DNA from: Euwallacea fornicatus | Lineage: Eukaryota; Arthropoda; Insecta; Coleoptera; Curculionidae | Assembly: GCF_040115645.1 (NCBI RefSeq) | Contig: NC_089549.1 | Span: 1,860,001 to 1,924,000, forward strand | Direction: 5' to 3' | Length of the DNA stretch: 64,000 nt | The notes under the pieces: generated by a model | The model's database searches: none | What the model was told of the DNA's origin: nothing | The model's input: the letters and a program-made list of their open reading frames with translations, nothing else | Made by a program: the position numbers and the translations under genes | Part shown: piece by piece, positions 47,801-60,395 of the stretch | Position numbering within the stretch: the stretch's first letter is position 1 | How the letters are laid out: each line of letters begins with the position of its first letter

Positions 47801-50800
47801 TTTCGTCTCAAGTGCTTCATATGTTCTCACGGTAATATCGAAACTTTTCCTTGTTGAGAAGTTGAGCGCGTTTTACCAAGTTTTCTTCATTGAGAAGTGT
47901 TTTTTAAAGTTTTCATTTATAGCTCCCATTTTTGTTTAATTAAGTCAGTGGAGTACCAAAGAAAATTTTGAATGGATTAAAGGGAATGATTCCCTCGATG
48001 AAGTAGAAAAATCGTTTGATACAGCGAAACTCCGAAATATCAAGTTTTCGAGAGGCAGCGGATGGTGACCTTTATGCAAAATAAAAGGCCGTCAAAACTA
48101 CTTAAGATTTAAGGCCCTGATTTGGGGCTACTTAAGTCGCGATTCAATCTACAATTAGGTATTCTTCTCTAATACATCCATAAAATAGCCTCGATAATGA
48201 GCCAATTGTGTAGTCTATGGTGTTCTTTCTTTTTGATAAATCTATCGATTATACGATGTGGCTCAAATTCCATGTTGGTCGTGAACCTATTGAAATTTTC
48301 TTCTCTTCACATTATTATAATTAATTGAAAAATTGATTTAGGGAACTTCTTGAGAACCGAACTAACGTGGAGATGCCTTTTATTAATTTAAAAACCGTTT
48401 AATACTCTTCCATAGAAAACGCCGGAAGGGTTGAGTTAATTCCGACGCGATCAGGCCTTAAATGAGTTCGCAAATTAACTAATTATTACCCTAATTAGAA
48501 ATTTTAATTAACGGATTATGCGTGGCTTCTTTCTAATTAATTTTTCAAGAGAGGCTTCGCTATTTTCAAGAAACTAATTTTAGCTTTCTGGTATCCATTG
48601 TAAAATTTCAAGTCTTTTCGGGAAGTCGGAAATCAGACTCACCTCATTGAGGCAGGCAGCAAGACATGCTTCTTTCGTAGAAGTGTAAATCAGAGCGTTG
48701 TCCAACCCCCTGATCATTTTATTCGGAACCCTCTCGAACGCCCATGGTCTGAGGCAAATATTGTCGCTGCGCAGCTGCAGCTTCGTCATGTAATACATGT
48801 TAACACTGCGTTGAGCAGTGGCGGACGGGTTGTTGGCTTGGGTTTCGTTTTGCAGCTGACACTGAGTTTCCTGGAAAAATATTTAAAGTTAACGAGGCAT
48901 TAGAATTTCAAAGTAGGTTTAAGGAAACTCATATTCTAGGAGAAACTGAACTAACAGTTTCCCTCGTGTTGTCTATTGCCCGAAGTTTGGGAAGTACAAC
49001 AAGATTTATTGAAATTGAGGTAACTTCCTAACTTCCATATCAATAAAATTAGAGTGAAATGTCGGTTTTAAATTCGATTGATATCTGCGGAAGTTGCTTT
49101 ATGGTGAATTTTAAGGTGAATTATTTCCATTGTTGTTGGGCTCAGTGAAGGCGGTTTTAAGCAGTTAAAGGCATCTTACTTGTACAGGGATAAGTGGATT
49201 CAGCACGAAGCTGAATGCTGCAGCTTGACAATCAGGTTCCTCTCGACACCATCCTTGGCACTCGTAAAGGCTAAGATTTTTCACCGTGTAATACGTATTC
49301 CCTCTATAGTCGAAGTCTGTTAGTTTTTCGAAAGCTATTCGACCTGAAAAGAATACAAAATACCCATAAACTTCTGTATTTAATGTAGTGCTCACAGCAG
49401 TGAATCGTAAGATAATCTAAAGTAGTTTAAACCAGCCTTAGCATCCAAAATAAAGCAATCTGATATACATGCATCAATCTGATTTACAATTCAAATGATG
49501 GGACGTTTCTTTGCTGGGAAGATAGACTTAAGATGTCTATAGTAAGGTAGCAATCTTTAATTATTTTGCATTATATATATCAAGTTAAACGGGTAGATCG
49601 AAGATGACTGTAAGTACAGGGGAATTTGAAGAAAATTATATTGGTTGGGTATCAGATTGTTAAGTTACCAATATCTTTTTTAAATAAGATTATAGGTCTA
49701 GTTTCGCGGTAAAAACTGAATGATTAGCGTTCTTGTTAAGAATTTTGCAAGACCTACACATTATCAATCTGAATTTTAAATTAGGTGCCTGCAAATTCTT
49801 AAGTTAAAAATTGCATAATCATTTTAAATTCAGGTAATTTTCCATTGGTCTGTAATGTGCAGCTCTAGAAGCAGTAGTATTAAGAATTTTGGAAAGAAAT
49901 GTTTAACGATGCTGCTTCAACCCGGGCATCGGTCTATTCCGGGGGAGCTTGAGACTTGTAAAGTTGCACATGCTCCATAATATACTTTTTCATTATGGCA
50001 GGTTTGCTATGTCATATTATACTTTTTGCCTAAGAAGAAGGGTCATTCACCACTTTATTCGTATACCGTTATTTCAGTTCCGTGCTAGTTTGAAGCTGAC
50101 CAAATTGGCGTGTATGCTTGTTTACACAAAAAAACACCCTCTGAATCCCCAAAATCTGATGGATTTAATCCAATTAATCAAACCACTTTGAGAAGCACGA
50201 CTGCTTTATCATCCATCAAAGGCGTAAACGGTTTTGATAGATTTTTTAATGGACCGCCGATGATGGGGTTTCGCAGTAATTAGATCCGTCCTAATGAAAT
50301 ATTTTTTGCCCTCGCTTTTTATCACGTTTAGATCGTAAATTCAATTTAAAATTTCATACAGCCACTGGCAAAAAGCCTGAGTCATTATCTTTTCGTTTTC
50401 GTCCACAGTTAAAATTTCTAAGTCAGTAAATCTGTAAAGCTTTGAGGTCAATAAACGGTCCGCGCGACTTTTTTCCATTAAGCTTTGTTCCAATCCAGAA
50501 TGCTTTTTACCAGGCAAACGTTCTGAAAGATTGACATCGCAGCATCTAATCAAAACCTCCACATTATTACATTTACTCCTATTAATGGACGACCTGCGTG
50601 ATGACGGTAACGGTACGAGGATAGTCCCAGAAGTACCCGAGCTGACACACGTGGATGGCCAAAATCAATCAAATTGATTTCGAACTTCTTCCCTGTCCAC
50701 CGTACCCGCCAGATTTAGTGTCCTCAGATTATTTTCCAAAATTGACAAAATTGCTCGGTGGACACGCATGTGCCAATAATCGAGGGATGGAGTCCGAGGT

Positions 50801-52928
50801 TGATTTCTATTTTGATCGCTCGAAGCTTCCCAGTATAAACAGAGCATAGAATCCATAGAACATCTATGGGAAAAGTGTGTCAATCTCAAAGGAGATTATG
50901 TCGAAAAATAATGGAATATTTTCAATTTTTTTTTCTTCAAGTGTCAAGTCGGGTACTTCTGGGTCTATCCTCGTACACGTATACAAAAACGTGGCGCCTA
51001 AGTCCAAGCCCGGTTTAATTACAGTCGATAGAAACCGCTTCGTGACGAATCTGGAATACACTATAGACCATTAAATTGTCATTAATCAAATATTCTCTTG
51101 AAATGTTAATAAGGGAGCTTTGTATTTCCGCATATGGTCGCTCAATTGCATTTACGAAATTACCCATAGTCAACGACCTCTCAAGGTAATTAGCATGCAA
51201 TGCAAAACCAGAATGAATAACTGATACATCACCAGGTAATTTACATCCATTCAATTCAACGGCATTTTTCTTGTACTAGAATACTTCAATGATGTGTGAG
51301 CTTAATTGTTAATGGGCCTGTGTTATGTTTATTTCGGTTTTGTCAGATGTATTCCGTCGAACGACATTTGTCTGAGTTTTTAAGCAGTTAAAATTCTTTT
51401 GTAATCGTTCCTTTTGTATTTGAGGGCACGGCATAGGTATTTCTGCGGCAGAATTAATCATGATGTTCAATTTATTGCGAAGAACAAGCGGTATTTTGTC
51501 AAACTTTCTAAGAAAATCTCCAGCCGCAGTCTTATTTACAACTTTTAATTTTCTATCCCTGATTTCTGAATAATTATCTGCCAAGTAAATTGGACTCCCA
51601 ATAAATTTGGTATTATTTTCGAGGAAATTTCCGACATTTTTGAATAATTTTCTAGACCTCGGTCACTCGAGAAAAATCGAAAAATATTGAACTTTCAGTA
51701 ATTTTCCACTAACTTCACATCGATTTAAATTTCGTTGCATTTTCTTTCCCTTAATTGTCCTCCAATCTTGAAACTTTCGACGAAATTTTAAAACTGCAAC
51801 CTGCTTTACATCATTTTAATTCTTCATGGATCCTTTCTCTGCTTAAATAAAAAATATTAAATTTTCGGCGACACTGGAATTGGTTTCAAGAGAACATTCG
51901 GTACTATTTATTGGAATTCGGTACTAAATAAACGAGCAATAAGATGCTTACTGTAAATTTACTGCCAATGCTCACTGTAAAAGTTTTCATGGGTTTTAGC
52001 GTCGATTTGAACGTAGAGAAATGCAAACTACTAAAGCCGGTTTCCCACGGCACGCAAGTCGTTAAATCAAATTCAAGTTTAGCTTGATGTCCAACTTTAA
52101 AACCTCAATGCAAGGAATGGTGTGTTTGCAAAGCGACTGGTAAATAATTCTCTGTGGAATTCCGACGTTGCAGCCTTCATTCCTTATATCTTCAGAGACT
52201 CTGGTGCTGTATTTAGCAACAGTAGATCACAAAATAATGTGTAATTTGAAACATGCAGGTTAACAACAATATATGGTGTTAACGCCCAAATACGGGCTAT
52301 ACGTTTCTCATGTCATTCTACCTCAGTGGACAACTGAAAATATTGGTAAAATCTACACGCCACAACTTGTTTCCGAGATCCTTTTTGCCATATTAAACTG
52401 TTTTAGAGCGAGAATGATCAGGGATGTAATGAGTTGACCGTTAATACCCGCGTTTTCGAATTTCCTTTTTGGCCTTTAACATTTTGTTCTCGCTCTTCTA
52501 GTCTCTTAAAGGAACAAGGAATCCAGAATGTCAGTTCAGGAATCAGCTGGTCAGGAATATACCACCAAGAGGTTGGAGTGATACCGGGGGGGCTCTATGT
52601 TTAAGAAAATATTGTTATGTATTTTTCTAGACAAATTTGGAGCCGCTCAAGGTGGACTGTCATAGGAATAATAAAAATCTGCAGCTAAAAAGTGAAAAAA
52701 ACACTGAAACTTTAATACTATGTTTGTGAAAGATTGAGGAAATTCGATACTACAGCATTTGATTCATATTGAGAGTAAAATAGAGACTGTGACCCCATAA
52801 ATTTGTCATGAGTTAACTGCCCAAATTATATTTTCAATTTGAAAATTAAAAATAGTTTACTCACCTAAACATCCATTAACAACTAAGACTAGAAGCACTC
52901 CTATCACGCTGTGTAATGAGAAGGCCAT
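38810..52928 (-). CDS. PAN/Apple and ZP-domain transmembrane protein of the apical extracellular matrix
   Basis: Cuticle-type apical matrix protein. Twelve exons, all phase-consistent: 52928-52865, 49343-49180, 48870-48643, 47274-46870, 46818-46680, 45139-45008, 42544-42369, 40288-40155, 39784-39645, 39589-39363, 39301-39112, 38961-38810; 716 residues. Residues 1-22 are a signal peptide (SVIGVLLVLVVNGCLG). Three cysteine-rich PAN/Apple-like modules cover about 23-305. A ZP domain runs from about 380 (VNCKDTKIAVSV) to 608 (YCLGPCEPAVCEWG). It is followed by a furin site (GRKKRS, 617-622), an acidic linker and a transmembrane helix at about 681-705 with a short basic tail. This order matches the insect neyo/nyobe/morpheyus/trynity and NompA group, whose ZP parts are shed and polymerise in the cuticle. 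I cannot choose among them. Introns carry several transposon remnants. Confidence 0.92.
42545..45007. other. ZP-gene intron between exons 7 and 6, with transposon-like words
   Basis: A 2.5 kb intron. ATACAGGGTACAACATATTATGGAGAC at 43963 looks like the outer end of a DNA transposon, but its partner was not found. A GC-rich block at 43345-43460 stands out from the AT-rich surroundings (listed separately). No other coding exon is supported. Confidence 0.4.
43345..43460. other. GC-rich island inside a ZP-gene intron
   Basis: About 115 bp rich in G and C (words such as GAAACGCCGCCCAACGAGG and CCAGGGGTTGGGGAATCCCC) within sequence otherwise well over 60% A and T. It contains a GGGGAATCCCC palindrome. 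It might be a fragment of a retroelement or a regulatory island. No protein domain is recognisable. Confidence 0.4.
45211..45580 (-). pseudogene. Tc1-like transposase 3' fragment, in a ZP-gene intron
   Basis: Minus-strand frames with shifts carry the C-terminal catalytic part of a Tc1 transposase: NARPHIAEV, then PWPPKTPDLNPIKHAWE, then a degenerate tail with SMPNRIDA. PDLNPIEHxWD is the family's hallmark. The frame shifts between the first and second blocks and again at the tail, and the N-terminal two thirds is missing, so the copy is dead. Confidence 0.75.
50341..51653 (-). pseudogene. Three consecutive coding-like blocks of unknown family, split by a mariner
   Basis: Three open stretches on the minus strand follow one another in the first intron of the ZP gene. 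They are about 51653-51309 (RKLFKNVGNFLENNTKFIG..., FLRKFDKIPLVLRNKLNIMI), about 51275-51015 (CKLPGDVSVIHSGFALHANY) and 50611-50341 (VEVLIRCCDVNLSERLPG, ending QAFCQWLYEILN). They have the mixed hydrophobic and charged composition of real protein rather than translated AT-rich intron. The third is open right up to the left end of the mariner at 50616-50973, as if the insertion broke a longer frame. I do not recognise the family. It could be a dead gene, a retrocopy, an unknown transposon or exons of a nested gene. Confidence 0.35.
50616..50973 (+). mobile_element. Internally deleted mariner with both terminal inverted repeats
   Basis: The left end CGAGGATAGTCCCAGAAGTA matches the reverse complement of the right end (CGAGGATAGACCCAGAAGTA) over about 33 bp with few mismatches, flanked by TA on both sides (50614-50615, 50974-50975). 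Only 358 bp long. Inside is the C-terminal end of a mariner transposase on the + strand: KINQIDFELLPCPPYPPDL and SSDYFP, matching the block that holds the third catalytic Asp, then a degenerate tail. Almost the whole N-terminal and central coding region is deleted, so it could move only with a transposase supplied from elsewhere. Confidence 0.8.
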
Positions 52929-53599
52929 CTGAAACAATCATGGATAATTAGCGTCTAAATCTTTACTGGCTATTGAAAATATGATGTCACAATATGATCC
53001 TTGTTCGGATGAGCTAATGTAACAAGACTAATGAACATAGAAGAATAAAAGTCAGACCTGTAATTAGTTTGGTCATCGTCATTTAGCGAAGAAGGAAATA
53101 TCCCGCGCTCCATCATGCAATTTAAACGAAAGATATCTACTACATTCCACAGAAATTATTTAACGGCATCAAATAGTTAACAACCGCTGTTAGCATGCAC
53201 TTAAAAGCGATTTGCATTAAAACAACATCAACAATTCTTCCCATTTGCAATTAAATTATTCATGATATTTAGGAATTTAAATCCACGAATGCTCCCATTA
53301 GATACTTATTGCCTGAATAATCTCATCACCGTCTCAAATATCTCTGAGTTTGACACTGAAATAAAGAATGTTCCTGCAAAAAAAAACAAACGTAATTTTG
53401 AGCTTAGAACCTGCAGGTTATCTCGGGTTGTCACCAGAGGTTCGTCATTTCTGAATTTTTGGTCGAGGTTTCCTCAATTGATCATCGATACGTGATTCAA
53501 TACTTTCACTTGAAAGGTGTTGGGACATCCAACGTCAAAGCGGATTTAAATTCGACTCGAAGGAATCTGGTGCTTTGTTAACAATTTAAAAAAATATTG

Positions 53600-54014
53600 G
53601 ATGGAACTTAAACTCGGTCGTACGAGCTGCCAACACGAGTTCCACTCCATGGTCTTGTTTCATCAAGGAAACGCGCCAGTCCACATTTCCGTCATCACGA
53701 TGACCAAAATCAATCAACTTGGTTTCGAACTTTTTCCACGTCCACCGCATCCGCCAGATTTAGCCCTCTCAGATTATTTTCTATACTTGAAAAAATGTGT
53801 CGGTGGGTGGAAGAGATGGAAAGAGATTTGCCAACAATGAAGAGATGGGGTCCGAGATTGGTGCCTATTTTGAAACATTCGAAGTTTCCTACTGTGAAGA
53901 GGGCGTATGGTTAGGAAAGGTTCATCATCCTCAAAGGAGACTGTGTTGATAGAATTTTAACATATTCGATTTTTTTCTTTAATGTTAAGGTGGGTACTTC
54001 TAGGACTATCTTCG
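53600..54014 (+). mobile_element. Mariner remnant, 3' half
   Basis: The + frame reads VLFHQGNAPVHISVITM then INQLGFELFPRPPHPPDLALSDYF, the mariner DD34D catalytic region. The second catalytic Asp (normally FHQDNAPVH) has become Gly and later stops occur. The right terminal repeat ends at 54014 (TGGGTACTTCTAGGACTATCTTCG, then TA). No left terminal repeat was found, so this is a 5'-truncated dead copy of the lineage seen at 50616-50973. Confidence 0.75.
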
Positions 54015-54478
54015 TATATACAAAAACCAATTTGTAGAAATTTGTAGTCTGCGGAAGAAAGTTTAGTTACTTCAAATCCTTTTTGGTAAGGCAACATTTG
54101 TTGCGGAGGTATTAAAGCTCAGAGTGCACGCCGCAATATCCAAAGCCATCATCAAAATATTATAGTTTTCATGAAAATTTCATATCTCGTGCTTCATAAC
54201 ACGTATTGTAGGAAAAGTTTTTGCATAAACTTCCGCAAAGCTACAATTTCCGTTGTGGCAGCCTGATGCCGATTGAGTAGAAATCGCTCCATTTCCTACA
54301 AAATACTTGTTCTGTGTTATATGGGAAAACCAGGGGCGTGCATCGACGAGTAACTGTTATGTATCCCGCAGCAGTGCAGCTCAATCATCATGATTACATG
54401 TATCTTTCAAACTTAAAGACTTCCATTCATTCGCTCATTTTAAACTCGTCATCGTTTCAATTACTCTTCGAGGTTCTA

Positions 54479-55658
54479 CAGGGTGTTCCAACGAAAACTT
54501 TCCATCACAGTTACTTTGGATAGTGGCAGAAATGTCGTGAAACGACAAGACTCGTCGGGTCTATTTTCGAGGGGGACGTGTGAGAGCGCGGATTTTAAAT
54601 TAATTGAAATTATCTCCTCTGGGGGGGTTCAATGAGCTTTGGAGCTCCAAATGGGACTAGAAGTCGGGTGACCCCTCATTTTAAAAGCAATGAAATTCGT
54701 TTTAGCGCAATACGCAATTTTTCTATTTTTAACTGCCAATTCTGAGAAAAATAACGTCCAAAGTATGCAAAAGATGCGCTGAAAGGTTCACGAAATCCCA
54801 TCGACGGACTGGAATAAACAAACTTTTTTCATTACCGTGACAACCATTTTTTACTTTAATAAAGGAATTCTCGTAAAAAAATGTTTAAAATTTTATTTAC
54901 ATTTCGCTCAGCAGCTTAGAATTTATTTAGAGCTCATTCCTTCCTTTGAGATGCACCCGGAGAAGACTACTTCCCAAATTCACGTAATTTCTTTTGTAGG
55001 AAAAATTCGAGAGATAGAGTCGGTACATATAATAAAAAGTGATAATCTGAAAAACCGGTCCGAAATGAAGCCACTGATATCCCTGTAGTTGATCAAATGG
55101 AAGCAGATCACGTCTCGAGTATATCCACACTCTCAGAAGTGTCAGGTGTCCCTGCGCCGAGTCGCAGGGGTAGTTTGAAAACTAACAAGTACAACCCCTT
55201 TAAGATGAAATTGAGAAAACATTTTAGAAAACGAAGTACGGTTTCAGTGGTATCGAATGTCTTCGTGTGGTACAGCAGCAACACGCCAATATCCGGACGA
55301 GAATTTTCCCAGTCACTGGATAGGGCGTCGAGAATCCATTGAGTGGCCACCCGCGTCACCCGATTCGACACTTCTCGATTTTTTTGCGGGCCACTTAAAA
55401 TCAAAAATTTCTCTAACCCAACCGGATTTCCTGGAAGAGTTGAGAAGACGGATATTTGAAGAGCGTCGCCTTTGGAACGAGGGTTCACCAGGCCCATGGT
55501 CCCATTCGAAGTTCCAAAGCTGATTGCATCTCCACAGAGGGGATCGCTTGTGTAATTGTGTACTCCTCGACAACAAAGTCGAAGTCTCTCGGTGTTTTAC
55601 GGTATTTCTCCAATTATCCAAAATAACCGAGGCGAAAAGTTTTCCTCGGAGCACCCTG
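54479..55658 (+). mobile_element. Near full-length Tc1/mariner-type element with long inverted repeats, dead
   Basis: The ends (CAGGGTGTTCCAACGAAAAC at left; reverse complement of right CAGGGTGCTCCGAGGAAAAC) lie between TA dinucleotides and continue to match in diverged form for about 200 bp. Between them, broken + strand frames show pieces of a transposase. A helix-turn-helix-type segment is at 55100-55230 (SLKTNKYNPFKMKL). A catalytic block at 55290-55410 has HWIGRRESIEWPPASPDSTL and DFFAGHLKSKI, corresponding to the family's WIGRGGPIEWPxRSPDLTPLDFF. Frameshifts separate the pieces. The 1.18 kb length is close to an intact element. Confidence 0.75.
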
Positions 55659-58600
55659 TATATGCTGGTTCTAATTACGTCGGTTTGGAGGAATCAATTT
55701 TTTGCGTGGATGCACAGTTCTTTCTCTAAGCTATTGTGTCCATTTACTCGTTAATTAGTTTGAATCTGGTTCCATAAAATCGTTTAACCAAGAACAATGA
55801 AACGAATATCAAATATTCTAGACTGACCAAAACTGTTTAATTCCCATATATTTGCCGACAAGTCTTACGCTGATGAACTGTCAGATGCATTCGGGGTGAT
55901 TTATGCCTACACAGTAATGGTGAGATAGACTCGACAACGCAGGTGATTTATTCTATGCAGGATCATGATGGTAACCTGTGGCCGTAACTCGTGAAGACAC
56001 AGAGGATTCTATTGAAATGCATGTAAAAATGTTGTATATAGGAGTGTCGAGAATCGCGGTATTCAAAGTACGCTGCAATTCAATGAGATTCATCCGACTC
56101 CACGATCGCGTTAACAAAAAATAGGTCCTCGTGCTGGCCCAACCAAACAAAGAAGAAGTTTGCATAATCTAACGTGAATTTCGCACTAACAATGCCCTTT
56201 GTAGCGGAGAAGTATGTGAAAAGAGAAAAAAACTTCTCTTTTCTCCTTGGGACTAGGCTCATCCATAAAATATGGGTACTCTGGTAACGCTGGGTTCTTA
56301 AATGAATAACAGCAATCGATTTAATGAATCTACTTCAAAATAGCAGTTGTTAGATACATCTTCCTGAAATTAAATGTTATTGCCATTTTCCGGTTTACCG
56401 AACACAATTTGTCTACATCGATAGCGAGTTCGAAGCCGCAGTTTGAATAACGTATTGGAACTGAAAGGAAATGGAATAGGTTGAAATCGTTATTTTTCTA
56501 TTTAGGAGGTTCAATTTTGAATATCCAGTCGCATGTTCAACGTTTCTCTTTGAGAGGACGAACGTGTGCGAAAAACACGAATAAACTAGCTGGTACCTAC
56601 TATTTGGGAGTTCCGACTCCGGGTCGATACCTGTATCAAAACTATCTTTTTAAATCGGTCAAACTGAGAATGGTACCGCCACGGTTATAGTGAACACATT
56701 GCCATTTCCGACAGTAGTACCCAGTGAAACTGGACGTAGACGAGTGCGTTGAAAATTGTTTTTAGGCCAAAAAAAGTTTTCTTTGAGGACTTTTAATCGC
56801 TTAGATTGAATCGGTAAAGTTTTAATCTCTTCGAAAGCAAGAAAATTGCTTCTTAATTTGTTCTTAAAAAATTCTCTAGGAAACACCTAACAATTCCGAA
56901 AATTCTTATTGAGGTGGAAAAATTCCGCATAAATTCTTAAAGAAGCCTCGCGAATACTTGGTGAAACCAGTTAAATAATATTTCGGGAACTTTCAGTAAA
57001 AAGAAAAAAAATTAGACGAGGATTTGCTTTCTCCTAAATGCAGACGGTCCCAAACAATGTTGAGGAATTTAATATAGGGAAAGTTATCTTCGAAATCGTT
57101 AAAATTACTGCGGGCATCAATATTTACACCCTCGAAACTGTCGACTAGTACCCCGGGACTCTCAGTTTCTTGAACACCAAAAAACATTTTAAGAACAAAA
57201 ATCTGCCTTCGTAACAACTCGTCTTGTTACCGCAGAAGGTTCCCTTATCCCCACAGCAATTAACACATTTCCCTTAATGCCTCTGCAAATCCCTAAAACT
57301 GTCAAGCCAGATCTCGGAAATTTTCAGTCTCCCGAATGTAAAAATCACTGCAAATGGAGTAACAAACTGCTTAAGGCCTTTATGCCAACAGTCTCTGAGA
57401 AGATGCGAATTGTCGGATATATAAGGCGGAAAATTCCGTAAGAAGACGTCAAAAAGTAGGTAAATCGGGAAATTTTCGTAAATTTTCGTGAAAATCGCTT
57501 AAACTGTCAAGTGTTTGGAGTACAATTTCCATCTATTCATCTTCGTTCGTTCCACAAATCGAGACTTCATTTTTTATTTTAAGGCAGAATCCGAGTGAGC
57601 TGAAAAAAAACTTGGTGGATCCCCGATCAGCGTGACATCATCTTTTGAGCTTTGAGTAATTTGAAGTTGTGCAATTTATCAGTAATAAGATTTTCTTAAG
57701 ATTACTTCCGTTCTTTTAGAGTAAAAATGATAATTAAACCAGGAGCAAATCTAGGAAAGTTTCTAGAGAGATGTAGCTGCAGGACCAAGCCCATTTTCCT
57801 ATTGACTAGGCCGAACATAGCCCAAACTCGAAGATGTTGATCCTCATAACATTTTTTTGTTAACAAATCAATGCAAACAGCGGCAAAATAGCATTTGATG
57901 CCAGGGGCCCAGTCACATGAAATAGAAATACAAATTGGGATGAAATCATAATGGAAAATGTGGGATACAGGGCTCAGGAAAATGTTCTTGTTAATAGTTA
58001 AGAAGTAAGATTTTTTATGCAAAACATAACTTTAACCGACATTTCCGGATCAAGACACCGATTTGAAGAGGTTCTTAAGGTCATAAAGTGCAATGAGAAC
58101 CATTCGGTTGTTCAGGCTCTCCTGTGTTTTTTAAGGGAAAAGAAGTGGAAAAGGCGAAGCCTTTTGCTTTGGAACATCCAATTTCGTCTCATAATAAGGC
58201 GGGATTGATTTGATTAAAAAATTCGAATTGAAAAAACAGTTTTTTTTTAGTGTTTTTGCTTAAACTCCCGAGGTACTGAAGCTCTGGCTGGATTTACGCG
58301 ATAATCTATTACTTGGATCCATTGATTTTATAAATCACATCATTGCAGCAAGGCTGCTGATTCCAAGTAACAGCTGGAAAATCTACAATTCCCCTGATTT
58401 TCTGCATTTGCAATTCAAATTTATTGACGGTTGTCTCGAATATCTGCGAACTTTAAAATGAGCAAATATTTATTTTTCGCTTAGCGGCGGTGAGTACCTG
58501 AGAAAGGTGAAATTCAAGAAAATAATCTTACGTAAGTTGTCCATTACTGCCTTGATTAATTGGTACTTGTACCAAGTACAGTAATAAATGATTAATGTCC

Positions 58601-60185
58601 ACGGCAGTAATATCCCGTCATTATCTCAACATACCAGTATTAATCACCCTTAATACAAATTACTCTTCTTATGGATTAAAACAACAAAAATTAATGAATC
58701 TAACATTGCAACCCACCCATGGCTTTTTCTCATTGCATTTATCAGATCTCATTAGGATATAGCTTAACGCGTTTTAGCTCCCGGTCTAAAAGCTCTTGTA
58801 TTTATCATCTGCCTGCAGTAAGAAGCTCCGGGCGTAAATTAACTGTTTCATTAACTGTGCAGATAATAAAAGTAGGTTGCTTTTTTAACTTTCTCGGAAA
58901 ATCTCCAGTTGATGCTGATGGCGAACGGTAGATAATGCGAAATACCGGATTTGGACGCAAAGCTGAAGAGAATTGGTGTCGATGTGCGTAAGGAATGATA
59001 CTAACTTGTGATTCATGGCGTAAAGAGAAGATGTGGTGCTTGAGGGAGTAAAGTGCCTGGTTTACTTCCGATCGTGAAATGCTTGATTCGCAGGGTCTAG
59101 GATTTTGGTCAGGAAACCTGTCCGAATGTTGAACCTAGCCCAAAGTCCCGATGGCAATTACTCATCAAATCAAAGTGTACCTGCCTTACAGGTGGGTATT
59201 AACGGAGATTGCGAGGTGAATCTTAAATTCAACTTAATCACTATTATCTGTTGCATCCAAATTTCTGCCTTCCCATAGAATGGAATCCTCCCCTTTTCTA
59301 ACACAACAATTCTAACACGCCCTCTGATTGCTGGTTTCGTATAAACGGACAATTGCGAAAAATACCGGAAAAGTTGCATTTCTATGAGATTGCGCCACAA
59401 TTACATATATTTCTTCTGACAAGATCTGGCAATTTCCTTGAAACCAGAAAAGCGAAGCACAACAGCGACTCTCTAAATACAAAGAAGGTATAATTATTAA
59501 CCCCTGAGGGCGGTTCATTGAATGCCATTCATTCATTAATAACTCCCGATCCCAGCGTTATTAACCCAATCTTCGCAACCTTACCCACAACTATGGATCA
59601 TTTATTTAATTAAGCCGTTGGATAATGATCAAAGGATTGATGAGAAATATGCGATGATAATTATGCGCTTTTTGAACAATTGATGATGGATACAACGTAG
59701 CATAGTGTACAGTAATCAAGTTTATCATCGTTAAGTCCCACGGCTTACGTACGTGTAGTAATGGAAAACAGATGAGGGTTTTAATTATTGTATGAAGAAT
59801 GTATGTATGAATTATAAACGGGGATGAAGGGCCACTTTTCTGCTGAGAGGCTATGAGAGGTATGATTAAATGCGTGGCTCGGGTTCAGTACCTGAGGATT
59901 AATTAACGGAAGTTCTTAAGTGTTTTGGGATGAACAAGAAAGTTCATGGCCTATAAATATACGCTTGTATATTGTAGATCACAATGGCATAACGAAAATC
60001 GGAAACGGTCGTCTCAGGCTTGAAATCCTTCAAAGGTGGTAAAGTGTAGATAATGAATATGAAGATTCTACAAGAAGATTAAAGTGTGTTCCACTCAACT
60101 TTAATACATTTGTAAGTGCTTTGCTCTTCGACCTTTAATTGCGTTATATAAGTATGTATGTATATATATGTGTATAAACGATGTA
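55659..60185. other. Intergenic, no gene recognised
   Basis: No coding region is supported. Over 56880-57500 short words of the GGAAAATTCCG / GAAATTTTCG kind recur irregularly, and similar words occur near 51600-51740, which suggests an old dispersed repeat. A 106-codon minus-strand frame at 57702-58022 is open but unlike anything I know. Confidence 0.4.
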
Positions 60186-60395
60186 GAGCGGGGTCCAATT
60201 GCATGGCCTCCAAGATCTCCCGATTTAACACTCCTGGACGTTTTTTCGGGGCGGCGTTAGGTCAAAGATTTTCGTCCATTTCCAGAGAATTTGGTAGAAA
60301 TGGGGCATCGAATGGTAACGGAAGGTTGCAGATCTATTAACCAACCAATCTTTGTTAACGTAAGGCAGAAATTTGTGGATGGGTTCCATTTTTGT
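60186..60395 (+). pseudogene. Tc1/mariner-type transposase 3' fragment
   Basis: In the + strand, GPIAWPPRSPDLTLLDVF (about 60190-60243) is the catalytic block of the element family also seen at 26273 and 54479. A frame-shifted tail follows near 60345-60395 (NVRQKFVDGFHFCQ, then AHFEYL), like that family's usual C-terminus. Stops and shifts separate the two. The ends of the element were not found. Confidence 0.65.

Noticed and set aside
55108..55497. 129-codon minus-strand frame
   Set aside because: It is antisense to the transposase remains of the 54479-55658 element and has no features of its own.
57702..58022. 106-codon minus-strand frame in the gene-poor right part
   Set aside because: No family resemblance and no neighbouring exons that would join in phase.
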